The notes under the pieces were generated by a model that saw only the letters and a list, made by a program, of their open reading frames with translations, did not search any database and was not told where the DNA came from. A program made the position numbers and the translations under genes. This document shows positions 10,626 through 19,590 of a DNA stretch of 37,122 nucleotides, one piece after another. Where the stretch lies: positions 2,741,102 through 2,778,223 of the forward strand of contig BFEA01000031.1 of assembly GCA_003427395.1 (NCBI GenBank). The letters are read 5' to 3'. Position 1 is the stretch's first letter; each line of letters begins with the position of its first letter. Source of the DNA: Chara braunii (taxonomy: Eukaryota; Streptophyta; Charophyceae; Charales; Characeae).

Positions 10626-11575
10626 ATTGATTGATTGAGTGAGTGAGTGAGTGAGTGAGTGAGTGAGTGAATGATTGAGTGAGTGAGTGAGTGAGTGAGT
10701 GAGTGAGTGAGTGAGTGAGTGAGTGATCTGCTTCTCTGATTGGTTGATCAAACAGGCCAAGATCCCAATTGATTAATTTTAGCAGACCGTTCTTGACGCA
10801 TAGGTAGGCGGGTAATTGATAAGAAAACAGGATGGCTGATGACTAAGGTTGGGTTAGTAGCTGATTAATCGGCTTTCCCCACGGCCCTTTCCCCCGGCCT
10901 TCAGTTGTCTGATTGATTTAGCCATTGGCTGATTGACTGATTGCTTGATCGATTTCTGATTGTCGACTTCTGATTGATTTCTGATTCATAGCCTCGTAGG
11001 TAGATTTGTTTTGCTAGCTTGATTGATTGGTATGGGACTCCTGTGGCTCACTCCTGGTCGGTTTACTACTCGTTGATTGATCAGCTAGTTCATTGATCGA
11101 GGATTTGACTTGCTTTGACTGATTGGTTGATTGATCGATGGGTCGAGTGAGCATATGATTGATCGATGGATCGAGTGAACAGGCGGTTGATTAAGTCAGA
11201 GTGCAATTGACGTTTGATCGATTGGTTGATTGATTGGCTGATTGATTGATTGATTGATTGATTGACTAATTGATTGATTGCTCGAATCGATCGGTCGATC
11301 GATGGTTGATTGGCTAAGTGAGCGATTGATTAGATTGGACTAACTGATTTATCAGTTGGTTATTGATTGATTAGTTGGCCTCTAAATGCCCGATTGGCCT
11401 CAATTAGATCAGTATTATCAGTATACAAAACGACTGCGCAATCAATTGCTTGCATGCTTTCTTGACAGGTTAAGTATCTGGTTGCCTGTTGATTGGTCGA
11501 TTGAGTGGCCGAGTCTTTACTGAATTGGTTGATTGGTGGCTCGTTTGATTAGTCATTAATTAGTTCATGGGTTCA
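10626..11575. repeat. GAGT array grading into diverged GATT-rich DNA
   Basis: GAGT repeats dominate 10636-10725. For the next ~850 bp, GATT/TGAT/TCGAT tetranucleotide words recur at high density, with a cleaner (GATT)n block at about 11218-11280. This looks like an old, decayed tetranucleotide satellite. No gene was seen. Confidence 0.85.
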
Positions 11576-12076
11576 TATTGTTGTTTGATTGGGGTCCTCC
11601 TCAAGCAAGGACGACAACATCGTTGCCTATGGCTTTGGGACCTTAACTTTTCGGTCGTAAAAAAAGAGAAGAAAGGAGACATAGCTCCGAGTATTCTGTA
11701 ACGAACAGGATTCGATCTCCTGATCGAATATCTTTATGTTTCTCAAAGAGGATTCGATGTCCTGATCGATCTCCTGATCGAATATCTTTATCGCTTCTCC
11801 ACATATGTGTACCTCTCAGCCACTACCAGTAGGCTGAGCATTCCGAAGCTGCCTGGTTTTCCTCTTTCTCAAATGAGGGCTCATTTCACACATGGACTTT
11901 TTCCAACTGAATCTGGCCGCGTTTTCCAGATCCATTCGTGCAAAGTCCTTGTGGTAGTACCAGCCAGGGGGATCGTCATCACGGTGGTCGCCTTCGTCCA
12001 TGCCTCTCCGTCCTTCATACTTTCTTTCTTCCCCGCCCCCCCACCATTTCCATGCGATGCGAGAACGTGAGCAAGT

Positions 12077-12111
<35 letters not shown>

Positions 12112-12400
12112 CGCTGTTTAATGTGGACATTTTCTTGCTTGCGTGCACGAGAGCAGCTTGGCCATTGCTTGTCACTATTCTTTTTCCTTTTCTCTTTTCC
12201 CTTTTCTTTTCTTTGTTTCCTTTTCGATTTCGATCTTGTACACGATAAGCCGCGATCGCGATCGATCTCTATTGGTCGTGGAAATCTCGACGCAAAACGA
12301 GGCATCGTGGGGGGGTGGGGGGTGGGGGTGAGGGGGGGGGGAAGAAAAGGAAAGGGGGTGAACAGAATGGGGGGGGGGGGGGGGGGGGAGCATTGAGAAA
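11576..12400. repeat. Short duplication, poly(T) and poly(G) tracts; no gene
   Basis: TCTCCTGATCGAATATCTTT occurs twice, at about 11715 and 11769. A ~30-base poly(T) run lies at 12078-12108. A G-rich stretch at 12309-12390 ends in about twenty consecutive G, a potential G-quadruplex. GCGATCGCGATCGATC lies at about 12252. Open frames here are low-complexity artefacts. Confidence 0.8.
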
Positions 12401-12742
12401 GAGCCTTAGCACTACATACAACTTTCCTCCCTTCGAACTCGAATAGAACGCGTGTGAGCCTCGTTCTATACTGCATGTGTCCTGACTTAGAAAATACCGA
12501 GCGCGCAAATCCACGACCGCCCGGCTATGCTCAAAATTGAGTTTGAGTTTGAGTTTGTAGTTTTGTGTTTGACGGCAACATATTGTCTTGGGTGACTTGG
12601 GTGACAAGCATGTTGTCTTGGGGTGACAGCACTAACCAGTTATGAAAAAGGGCAGGCAATCGGGCTCAAATTGAGGTCAGATGCATCCAGGAATCTCCGA
12701 GAGTGTGCATCGCGGTGAATGAAAATAGCACGCTACGCTTGC

Positions 12743-12836
12743 AGGGGTCCCCTGTATATCCTTAGGAGTTGTGGTGGGTAGGTAGTGAAAGGTGACACTG
12801 AGAGAAGAATACAGTATAGCTTTTTATAAAAATAAA
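12743..12836 (+). mobile_element. SINE 3'-end remnant (plus-strand copy)
   Basis: It carries GGGGTCCCCTGTATATCCTT, then GTAGGTAGTGAAAGGTGA, then TGAGAGAAGAATA and an A-rich end. The same ordered words are found on the minus strand at 12959-13105 and 30360-30475, which defines a shared 3' end for one SINE family. The 5' head is missing or unrecognisable here. Confidence 0.65.
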
Positions 12837-12940
12837 AACAAGAAGAAAGAAAGAAGAGTGAGGTGCTAGCGGCGCCTGCTCTTACCAGCACCACTAGCAC
12901 CAAAAGGGCGTTTCCCCAAAAAAAAAAAAAAAAAAAAAAC

Positions 12941-13105
12941 TTATGCCCTCTGAGTTCTTTTTTTTCTTTTTCTTTTTTAACCATATTCTTCTCTCAATTT
13001 CACCTCACACTACCTACCTACCGTATGCCCTCTGAGTTCTTTTTTTTTTTTTTTTTTAACCATATTCTTCTCTCAATTTCACCTCACACTACCTACCTAC
13101 CACTA
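12941..13105 (-). repeat. 82-bp tandem duplication of SINE tail plus target sequence
   Basis: The block starting ATGCCCTCTGAGTTCT and running through the T-tract and CTTCTCTCAATTTCACCTC occurs twice, with CCCTCTGAGTTCT at 12946 and 13028, 82 bp apart. The left copy has a T-tract interrupted by C, the right a purer T-tract. This could be a duplication made at or after insertion of the SINE at 13041-13446. Confidence 0.85.
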
Positions 13106-13446
13106 CTGCTACTTGTACGGGAACCCCGTAGCAGCCAGAACCGTGTTCACGAGAGAACATGCGGGGGCTGCTACCGACCTGCAGGTGGCCGATACCGGCC
13201 AGGGGACAGCCGGTAGCATCAGGGACCATCCCAACAGGACCAATCCCTGTGCCTCCCCTCAGGTCCCCTCCCCTACGAACATCAGCAGACTCTGCTTTAG
13301 TGCCGATAGGGGGATCCAGTGGTCTATCTCTTGGGTAGCGGGTGCCAAGTATGCCCAGGAAGGTGTACGTGAGAACAATTGGGATTGAACCCACTACCTC
13401 CTGAATGCCACTTGCGAGCCTTACCAACTGAGCTAGGCCGCTGGAT
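13041..13446 (-). mobile_element. tRNA-derived SINE with target-site duplication
   Basis: Read on the minus strand, the element starts near 13446 with CGGCCTAGCTCAGTTGGTAA, whose TAGCTCAGTTGG fits an RNA polymerase III A box. About 40 nt later comes GGGTTCAATCCC, a good B box (plus strand about 13389-13400). A ~300-bp body follows, then the family 3' end (GTAGGTAGTGTGAGG, TTGAGAGAAGAATATGG) and a poly(A) tail (plus-strand T-tract 13041-13057). Perfect 13-bp copies of CCCTCTGAGTTCT flank it at 13028-13040 and 13447-13459, consistent with a LINE-type target-site duplication. The anticodon region does not form a normal tRNA, so this is a SINE and not a tRNA gene. Confidence 0.85.
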
Positions 13447-13459
13447 CCCTCTGAGTTCT

Positions 13460-14430
13460 CATCCCTCTGAATTCTTACATGCATGGTGTCCTGAGCTCTC
13501 CAAGAAAAGTGACCACCCCCCCCGTGCGTAATAACTGTTGCTACACTGATCGTGAGTTCCGTTCCAATCCCCAACTAACTCGAACTCGAATGGATACAAT
13601 ATTGTTCGGAGCTTGGGGGGAGCGGGCAGGGGGGGGGGTGTAACAAAAAGAAAGAAGGGTACTAAAAGGGACAAGGCAGAGATCCGACAGCCCATGACTC
13701 TGACAAGGCAGGCTTAGAATCCTTTTTCCTATTGGTCCAGGATCATGGCAGCCGGTTTACGGGGTCTGATATTTCTGCTGTTGCCTCCAATTCACCCGGC
13801 CCAACTGGGTGACCAGGTTCAGCAGCATAAGCCACGGGAAAATCCGGTAAGGGATTTCCGAGGTCCAAGGCATCTATGGACCCTTCTGCCGCTAATAGGC
13901 CCATTGAGGCCCCCCTTCCAGCAGCAGTCCAGCCAGACTGTGCCCCNCATAGGGGTGGCCAGCATTGGGCCGTATCGGACGACGGAGGACGAAGGTAAAA
14001 ATCCAAGGCCTGATAAGGCCTGTCCAGCGATTTACTGAGGCCGGCTATTTCAAGCAACCGTCTGGCAAGTAGAGTGTAGGTACTTTAGTCGGACGCCTCT
14101 TGAGCGTCGCATCCTGTATAAGCCATGCTTTTGTCCGTTTGTTGACGGATGGTATGCATGATTGTCAGCTTACGTTGACCTGAGTCTTCCTTTGATGTTT
14201 AACTTTTGATTGTCTTTGGGAAAAGGGACTAGGATTGATTGAGGTTTTCTTACGCTTGGAATATCACGTCCTAGTCGACCGACGTCGTTCCGATTCCTGG
14301 GAGATCAACGCCCCAGGGACGGGCGGCGTTCGGGTCCACTTGGCGTTTAACCATGCGTACCTATGCTACAGCGAACGAGCAAACGCCCTCGGNCGNCNTA
14401 CCTCTGCANTTGCATTATAAAAGCTTTCGC
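13460..14430. other. No recognised gene; one unexplained minus-strand frame
   Basis: The minus strand is open from 14057 to 13743 (104 residues), with fairly balanced composition, but I recognise no domain and one codon contains an N (13947). Further N calls lie between about 14393 and 14409, so sequence quality is reduced. A C-run (13516-13521) and a G-rich stretch (about 13615-13640) flank the first part. I cannot call a gene here. Confidence 0.35.
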
Positions 14431-14460
14431 ATGTGGGTCGGTAGCTCGGTAGGGATACGC

Positions 14461-14488
14461 CCCTAAGGGTGGTGACAGCCCCTTAGGG
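14461..14488. repeat. Perfect 9-bp hairpin
   Basis: CCCTAAGGG (14461-14469) pairs with CCCTTAGGG (14480-14488) across a 10-base loop. It is followed by a GC-rich segment (14500-14690) with further CCGCG/CGCGG complementarity. It is the left-most of a series of perfect hairpins extending to about 19285. Confidence 0.7.
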
Positions 14489-14689
14489 AAGGTAAGTTGT
14501 GCCCCGCGAGAACCTGTCCTGTCGTAGGGGACCGCGGGATGTACAGCTGGCGCACTTGGCCGGAGCGGTGAAGGGTTGACGCGGGTTACCGTGTCGTCCC
14601 CGAGTTGTCTCTAAAAAGGTGAAAGCCTAAGTTTCTCCTGCGTGACGCGGCCGGGAGGGCCCTCGCTCGCGCGGGGGCCCACGACTTTT

Positions 14690-16225
14690 TCGACTTGATG
14701 AGATGCGTTGCCAAGTTCTTTCATTCCACCGCATGCTGACTGCAAGCAAAGAAATGCGGACATCCCAACCCTCAAGTAGAGTTAGGATCACACTGTTCTA
14801 GCGATGACGTCACTACCTTTCTAACTTTGGTGTGAATGTCATTTGCAAGTAGTCCGGCTACCACTATACGAGTCAGTACTCGACTTGAACGACCGAATGT
14901 TGAATGCCTCATTAAGGTCAAGGATCCATTTTCAAATTTTGTTGGTCGCTTTGTCCTCCTGAGCAATGATTACTTTTTCTGTTTCACGAGTGATGAAATA
15001 CCAGTCCGCGATATAAAGATATTCCAGGCAATGCTTTAGTTACATTCTTTTGTCAACTAGCCTGATTACCCCAGGCTTGCACTTCTTATGGTGCAACCCT
15101 ATCCACGAGGGTAGTGCCAACACGCACTTTGTCCATAGCTAGTGAAAGCACGAACTGGGCTTCTTATGGCACCAGTTCTCCATTCGTCCGTGGCTCCTAA
15201 AACGGCCACTAGAAGGGTAAACTATAGTGGTCCTTCTTAACGTGAGCCGCCAAGAACTTAACGCCTTCTGTGAATAGCACACGTCCATCCCCTAGCAGGT
15301 GGTCTGGGATACCCCTCGTCCTCGCCCGAGCGAACCTCGGATCTCAGAAGTCGGGCTGGCTCCACCACGACAGCATGGTATCCCCCCGCCTAAGCGGTCC
15401 ACTCCGAGTCATTAACAGGGTCGGCCCCTAAGGCAACGAGCCCCCGCCTCAGATGCCCCGTAGGGAAAGGAAATGCACTTACTACAGCAGATGGTCAACC
15501 CTTTATCGCCTGACATCAAGGGCGAACCTAGACGAAGAAGGAGATCACAGAGAAGAAAAACATTCAGATGGAAGGGCATAGACAAAGGGGGTCATTCAAG
15601 AAAGAATGAGTAACCTCGGGAAAAATTTATGTCCGATTCACTTCTTCCCCTTTGTGTGATCGCTCCGTTTCTCGTCGTCTACTGTCTTCCCATCCCTTCA
15701 GCACACACATAAGTGAGTGACAAAAAAACCATCATCATCCCTTCGCTTCCGCGCCATGATCAGATCTCTCCCTTTTTTTTTTTCTTTTTCTTTTTTCTTT
15801 TTCAGGCAGTTGTCGTCTTACCTGCACATCGGATCAGACAAACAAATCCAAAACCAACACGATGCAAACCCATCCTCAAGTCAGGCTCTCATTCACACGC
15901 GCATGCACACATCTCCTCTACCTTTTCAATGAACGCTCAAAGAACAGGGTCAAGCAAGTGCGGGTTCACACAGGCGTGAAGAGGACCGGGTCAGGCTAAC
16001 TGACCTTGAGTGAAGCTGAACCAAAGATAGCAAACGGCCCACTCAAGAAAGCCGTATAAACCACACCCCAAATGAGAAGATCGTCGCAGTAAGCTGTCAG
16101 AAAAGTGATCCACACCACTCCCTCAAGGATCGCCCACTGACACACAACCCCCTCAGTATCTCAGCACTGTCACCACTTGCGACCAGTACCACTATGCCAC
16201 CACTGTATCGAAGCATCGCCGCCGC
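14690..16225. other. No gene seen
   Basis: Mixed unique-looking DNA. CTTCTTATGG occurs at about 15080 and 15160 in similar surroundings (TGCACTTCTTATGGTGC forms a small hairpin). A T-rich tract lies at about 15770-15803. Open frames up to 88 codons have no recognisable content. Confidence 0.4.
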
Positions 16226-16339
16226 AATATGCGGACAACACAACGTCAACACCACATAAAAACACACCCCCTCTTAATGACATCCCTCAAAATTGTCGTC
16301 GCCGCCGCGAAGACCGAACAGCATCTTCACACCGATGCT

Positions 16340-16605
16340 AAAAAAAATTGCTGCTGCCACAAAATTTTGGCAGCGCTTCCGCGTCGCCGCCAAAAAAGGT
16401 ACACCTGCCGCCGCAAAATTTCGGCAGCGCGTCCACGTCACCGTAAAAAAAACAGCTGCCGCCGCAAAATTTCTGCAGCGCTTCTGCACTACCGTCGAAA
16501 AAAACAGCTGCTGCCGCAAAATTTCGGCAGCGCTTTCGCGTTAGCACCGAAAATGCATAGCCGCCGCCGCAAAATTTCGGCGGTGCTTCCGCACTACCGT
16601 CGATA
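16340..16605. repeat. Five copies of a ~52-bp repeat with palindromic core
   Basis: The core GCCGCAAAATTTCGGC recurs with CAAAATTT at 16360, 16414, 16465, 16517 and 16570 (spacing 51-54 bp). Between cores come GCGYTTCCGC-like and ACCGTCRAAAAAA words. The core has arms GCCG/CGGC around an AAATTT centre. Long open frames on both strands are by-products of a spacing near a multiple of three. Confidence 0.88.
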
Positions 16606-16680
16606 AACCTGTAGTCGCCGCCGTGCTGAACGAACAGCACCTCCCCTGCGCTCCACCTAGTGCAGCGGCAGCTATGGCTG

Positions 16681-16768
16681 CCCTCTCTCTCGTGGTCCCT
16701 GCAGACCTCCAGCGCTTCCCTCTCTCTCGTGGTCCCTGCAGACCTCCAGCGCTTCCCTCTCTCTCTTT
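16681..16768. repeat. 37-bp tandem repeat, 2.4 copies
   Basis: CCCTCTCTCTCGTGGTCCCT starts at 16681 and again at 16718, and a partial third copy starts at 16755. The first two units look identical. Confidence 0.9.
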
Positions 16769-17035
16769 TCACCTCGCTGAGACGGCGGCTATGGTTGTGT
16801 CCCACAGCTATGGCCACCTCCAGCAGTCCTCCCCTCTCCCTTTTGCAGTCCTCCACTCATCTCCACCTCACTCTCCAGCAGCTCCCTCACAGCAGCAGCC
16901 AGCATTCAACCAAGTAGAATGCCAGCAGCACCAGCCACAACTGAATGCTGGTTGGCTGGCTGCTGGTTGTTTTATAGTTGGCTGGAGGGTGTGGGCAGCA
17001 GCTTTGCCCCCAGCCAAAACTCGGAGCGAGGCCTG

Positions 17036-17198
17036 GCCCTTGATCTCTGACGAGATCAAGGGCTGAGAAACTCGATGTTCCCCTAGGGGAACCAAGTTTC
17101 AGGCTTCGGTAATGCATCTGGCCGCTACCCCCGGCCAGACGCAGCCCCAACCGGTTGTATAGAGCCAGGTAGAGAAGACTGTTGGAATTCAACAGTCT
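17036..17198. repeat. Cluster of four perfect hairpins/palindromes
   Basis: Four structures lie in 163 bp. A 12-bp stem with a TGAC loop is at 17036-17063 (GCCCTTGATCTC/GAGATCAAGGGC). A 16-bp palindrome GTTCCCCTAGGGGAAC is at 17077-17092. An 8-bp stem TCTGGCCG/CGGCCAGA is at 17117-17139. A 9-bp stem AGACTGTTG/CAACAGTCT is at 17176-17198. The density is far above chance and suggests a structured transcript, or hairpin elements as sequence modules. The host element is unidentified. Confidence 0.8.
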
Positions 17199-17264
17199 GC
17201 TATAATCTCAGGGTCCAGAAGCTTCCACTGCTGCATCTGGCCCTGCGTCGCAGATAGATTCACG

Positions 17265-17386
17265 ATTTTTTTTTATTTTTTTTTTTTCTTAATGAGGGGG
17301 CAGCTCGTTTTCAAAACGAGAAGCCTCCCTCTCTGTGTCATTTCACAGAGTCGAACTAGAGTCAAGCTCATCAGGGTCTTCTTTCC
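17265..17386 (-). mobile_element. Retroelement 3' end containing a 28S rRNA-derived segment
   Basis: On the minus strand, 17386 to about 17328 reads GAAAGAAGACCCTG-TGAGCTTGACTCTAGT-CGACT-TGTGAAATGAC-AGAGAGG. This follows a well-known conserved stretch of eukaryotic large-subunit rRNA with only a few changes. It is followed by a perfect hairpin CTCGTTTT-C-AAAACGAG (17304-17320) and an A-rich tail (plus-strand T-rich 17265-17290). The rRNA match does not continue on either side, so this is a captured fragment and not an rDNA unit. A 28S-derived SINE or a template-switched retrocopy are the main options. Confidence 0.75.
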
Positions 17387-17635
17387 TACTGCCCCCATGC
17401 GCCCGTACCCGGACGCCTACGGCGCCAGGTGCAGGCGGCGGTCTGCAGCCTGTTCTGGACGAACGGACGCAGACCTTTTGGTTGTAAGGCCAAAGTGGGA
17501 CGACGTATATTTCCATGTTCTAATAGGAGGTTTATTCGATCTTGCTTGTCCTGCTCAGACTGTAGGGGCGCAGCCTCCTGATGAGTTGGTGAAAGTCCAA
17601 CGAAACAGTCTGGCACAATCAAGTTTTTCTCCCTC
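17387..17635 (-). other. Unrecognised sequence upstream of the 28S-like segment
   Basis: The minus strand is open from 17622 to 17386 (78 codons, Arg/Gln-rich C-terminus), with no domain I recognise. AGGACAAGCAAGATCGAATA near 17540-17560 (minus strand) has a close relative near 18020-18045 beyond the gap, which suggests diverged copies of one element on either side. Confidence 0.35.
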
Positions 17636-17856
17636 NNNNNNNNNNNNNNNNNNNNNNNNNNNNNNNNNNNNNNNNNNNNNNNNNNNNNNNNNNNNNNNNN
17701 NNNNNNNNNNNNNNNNNNNNNNNNNNNNNNNNNNNNNNNNNNNNNNNNNNNNNNNNNNNNNNNNNNNNNNNNNNNNNNNNNNNNNNNNNNNNNNNNNNNN
17801 NNNNNNNNNNNNNNNNNNNNNNNNNNNNNNNNNNNNNNNNNNNNNNNNNNNNNNNN
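17636..17856. other. Assembly gap (221 N)
   Basis: 221 consecutive N. The right edge is a (TC)n microsatellite (17857-17873), so the unresolved sequence may be an expanded CT repeat. Open frames crossing it are meaningless. Confidence 0.99.
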
Positions 17857-18240
17857 TCTCTCTCTCTCTCTCTCCGTGTGGGCATCCCGACAGTCGCAGC
17901 CGTTGCCAACTATGGACGAGCTGTCGGGGCAGCCTCAAACGTGCGCAGAGGGACCCTCGTAACTCCAGTACAAGGTCCAAAACCCACGTCCCGAACTCAG
18001 CCGCATTACTGCGGCAGATTCATTCGATTTTGCTCATCCTATTGCTGAGGTGACAGCCCATTCGTCAAAAACGAACGGGCACTTGCTAATTTTTACTAAA
18101 AGAAAAACAAAAACCAACGAAATCTAGAAACAAAAAAATCTAAAACGAATCTAGAAAAAAACAACAAAAAAATAATAAAATAAACTTGAAAAAACAGTCG
18201 CCAATTTTTCAGGGCGCTGTCACGTACAGTGGGGCTGAAG
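17857..18240. repeat. Hairpins and A-rich tract; no gene
   Basis: A 10-bp stem with one mismatch lies at 18056-18080 (GCCCATTCGT/ACGAACGGGC). An A-rich tract rich in ATCTAGAAAC and AAAACAA words lies at about 18098-18198. The hairpin resembles the one at 17304-17320 in composition and setting, so the two may be related element ends. Confidence 0.6.
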
Positions 18241-18297
18241 TGCCCCTGATACTTCGCTGTGCGCCATCTGGCGCTTCATTGTAGTTTGAGTTTTAGT

Positions 18298-18671
18298 TTG
18301 TTTTTTTTTTTACACTCCGTTGGCCTAGCCAACGGTCACGTCGGGGTCACAGTACCCCCACGAACTGTTGAAATACAGATCCAAGTTCGATCCCTTATGG
18401 GATCGAAAGAAAAATTTGGACTGTTTCTGGATTTATGCATGTCATCCTTGCACAGGGGCCATGTTAATCTCAGCGCGGCAGATCTCAGCTGCGAGATTTC
18501 AATGATCGCACGACCGAGATCGGTCGTGCCCGTTTGCCTTGGGCTGCTCCAAAAGGAGCTTTGCCCAGTAGGCTGGCATGTCAGATTCGTTCCCGGTATC
18601 TGCCGGGTGAGAGTTTGATGTGGTAACCTACTGAGCTAGCTCCTATCACGACAGTGATAGGAGCAGCTCTC
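18298..18671 (-). mobile_element. Composite tRNA-like/U6 SINE-like element
   Basis: Read on the minus strand from about 18671: an 11-bp stem (18639-18664) overlaps a tRNA-like head with the A box TAGCTCAGTAGG and, ~50 nt on, a degenerate B box (GGGAACGAATCTG). Hairpins follow at 18541-18566 and 18508-18529 (GCACGACCGA/TCGGTCGTGC). Next is a 62-nt U6 snRNA 3' segment (18410-18471), then a 9-bp stem with tetraloop at 18386-18407 (TTCGATCCC/GGGATCGAA) and an 8-bp stem at 18317-18335. An A-rich tail closes the element (plus-strand T-tract about 18299-18311). Head, body and poly(A) tail are in the order expected of a SINE. No clear target-site duplication was found. Alternatively, a U6 retrocopy may have inserted into an older element. 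Confidence 0.65.
18410..18471 (-). ncRNA. U6 snRNA 3'-half derived sequence (pseudogene segment)
   Basis: The minus strand reads GATTAACATGGCCCCTGTGC, then AAGGATGACATGCATAAATC and CAGAAACAGTCCAAATTTTT. This matches the 3' half of plant-type U6 snRNA (GATTAGCATGGCCCCTGCGC ... GTCCAAATTTTT) with about eight differences, several of them C-to-T type. It includes the natural oligo-U end of U6. The U6 5' half with its stem-loop and ACAGAGA box is absent, so it cannot be functional U6. The AAATC-AGAAA-GTCC 3' part fits plants rather than animals, which bears on the host lineage. Confidence 0.85.
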
Positions 18672-19590
18672 CTATAAGAAGAGCTTGGCCCAGCCAATGT
18701 CCCCTCATTCCGCGGCCTTGCAGGCCCTGCCTGCCCATAGCCTTACAGGCCCGGCCTGCCTGCTTGTGGCCTTGCCAACCCTGCTTGTCTGCCTGTATGT
18801 GACCCTGCCGGCCCCGTCAACACACGGCCCTGCACGCTCAATTGGCCGAGTGATCTTGGCACCGGCCTTAGAATTAAACTCCCCTTCCTATTCCCCCTGC
18901 GTCGCGGCTTCATACCCGGCGCACACCTCTTTTTCGCTTACTTAGGCCCTGAATCGCGTGGCTTAACAGCCGCACGTCATTATTTTTGGTAAAACAGGTT
19001 TAACTTTAGTCTTTTCATGACCGCGCAACATCGCGGCCCTGTCGGAAACCATGGACGACAGGCCGCACTGCCGACTCCCACTGTTTCAGACGAACGTCAA
19101 TGACGTCACACGTCAACGACGTCCTACGTCATCGACGTCAGGCTTTAGGTTTCTTAGTTATTGGGTTGGTCTGAATAACCTTTGGCAACGTCAATCTCAT
19201 CAAGTCTTTCAATCCAAGCAAGGGTCGGGCAGTGTCTGACCTTGAAAAACCCGGGCAGAAACCCTTCCAGGGGTTTCTGTCCCGGCAGCGGCATGCCTTC
19301 GTCGGGACGTGTGCTTTCGTCCTTTGCTTGGCCTTCGACTGCGACTGCGGCGCCACTCCGTTCTCCGTACCTGCAACATGCGTTTTGCCATTACCACCTG
19401 TTAGTCATTTCACCTAGTACGATAACTCCGGATTTCATCTCGAAAAGGAAAGATCACTTTTGTGGCATTTTCTCACCTCCATAGCTTTACCGATCAGGTA
19501 AGAATCCGTTAACTTTGTCTTACTCCCTTCCACGCTTTCGTACTTTCCTTTTCCTGTCACTCGGGTTTTCTTTGAGTAAGGACGTTTGTT
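18672..19590. other. No gene; ACGTCA cluster and a long hairpin
   Basis: About 18715-18840 is rich in GGCC/CTGCC words. From 19093 to 19141 six ACGTCA/GACGTC motifs lie within 49 bp, including TGACGTCA at 19101, a bZIP-type palindrome. A hairpin lies at 19251-19285: CCGGG and CAGAAACCC pair with GGGTTTCTG and CCCGG, with one bulged T. No protein frame is convincing. Confidence 0.55.

Noticed and set aside
9908-10760. Open frames of poly Ser-Leu, Arg-Glu or His-Ser-Leu-Thr
   Set aside because: They are translations of CT, GA and GAGT microsatellites.
13380-13445. Functional tRNA gene on the minus strand
   Set aside because: A and B boxes are good, but no acceptor stem or proper anticodon arm forms, and a poly(A) tail and target-site duplication mark a SINE.
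13743-14057. 104-codon minus-strand gene
   Set aside because: No recognisable motif, an N within a codon, and no supporting context.
17328-17386. Part of an rDNA unit
   Set aside because: Homology stops abruptly on both sides after about 58 nt, and a poly(A)-like tail follows.
17292-18053. 253-codon frame across the assembly gap
   Set aside because: It exists only because N codons are read as open.
18410-18471. Functional U6 gene
   Set aside because: The 5' half including the ACAGAGA box is absent, several conserved bases are changed, and no upstream U6 promoter is seen.
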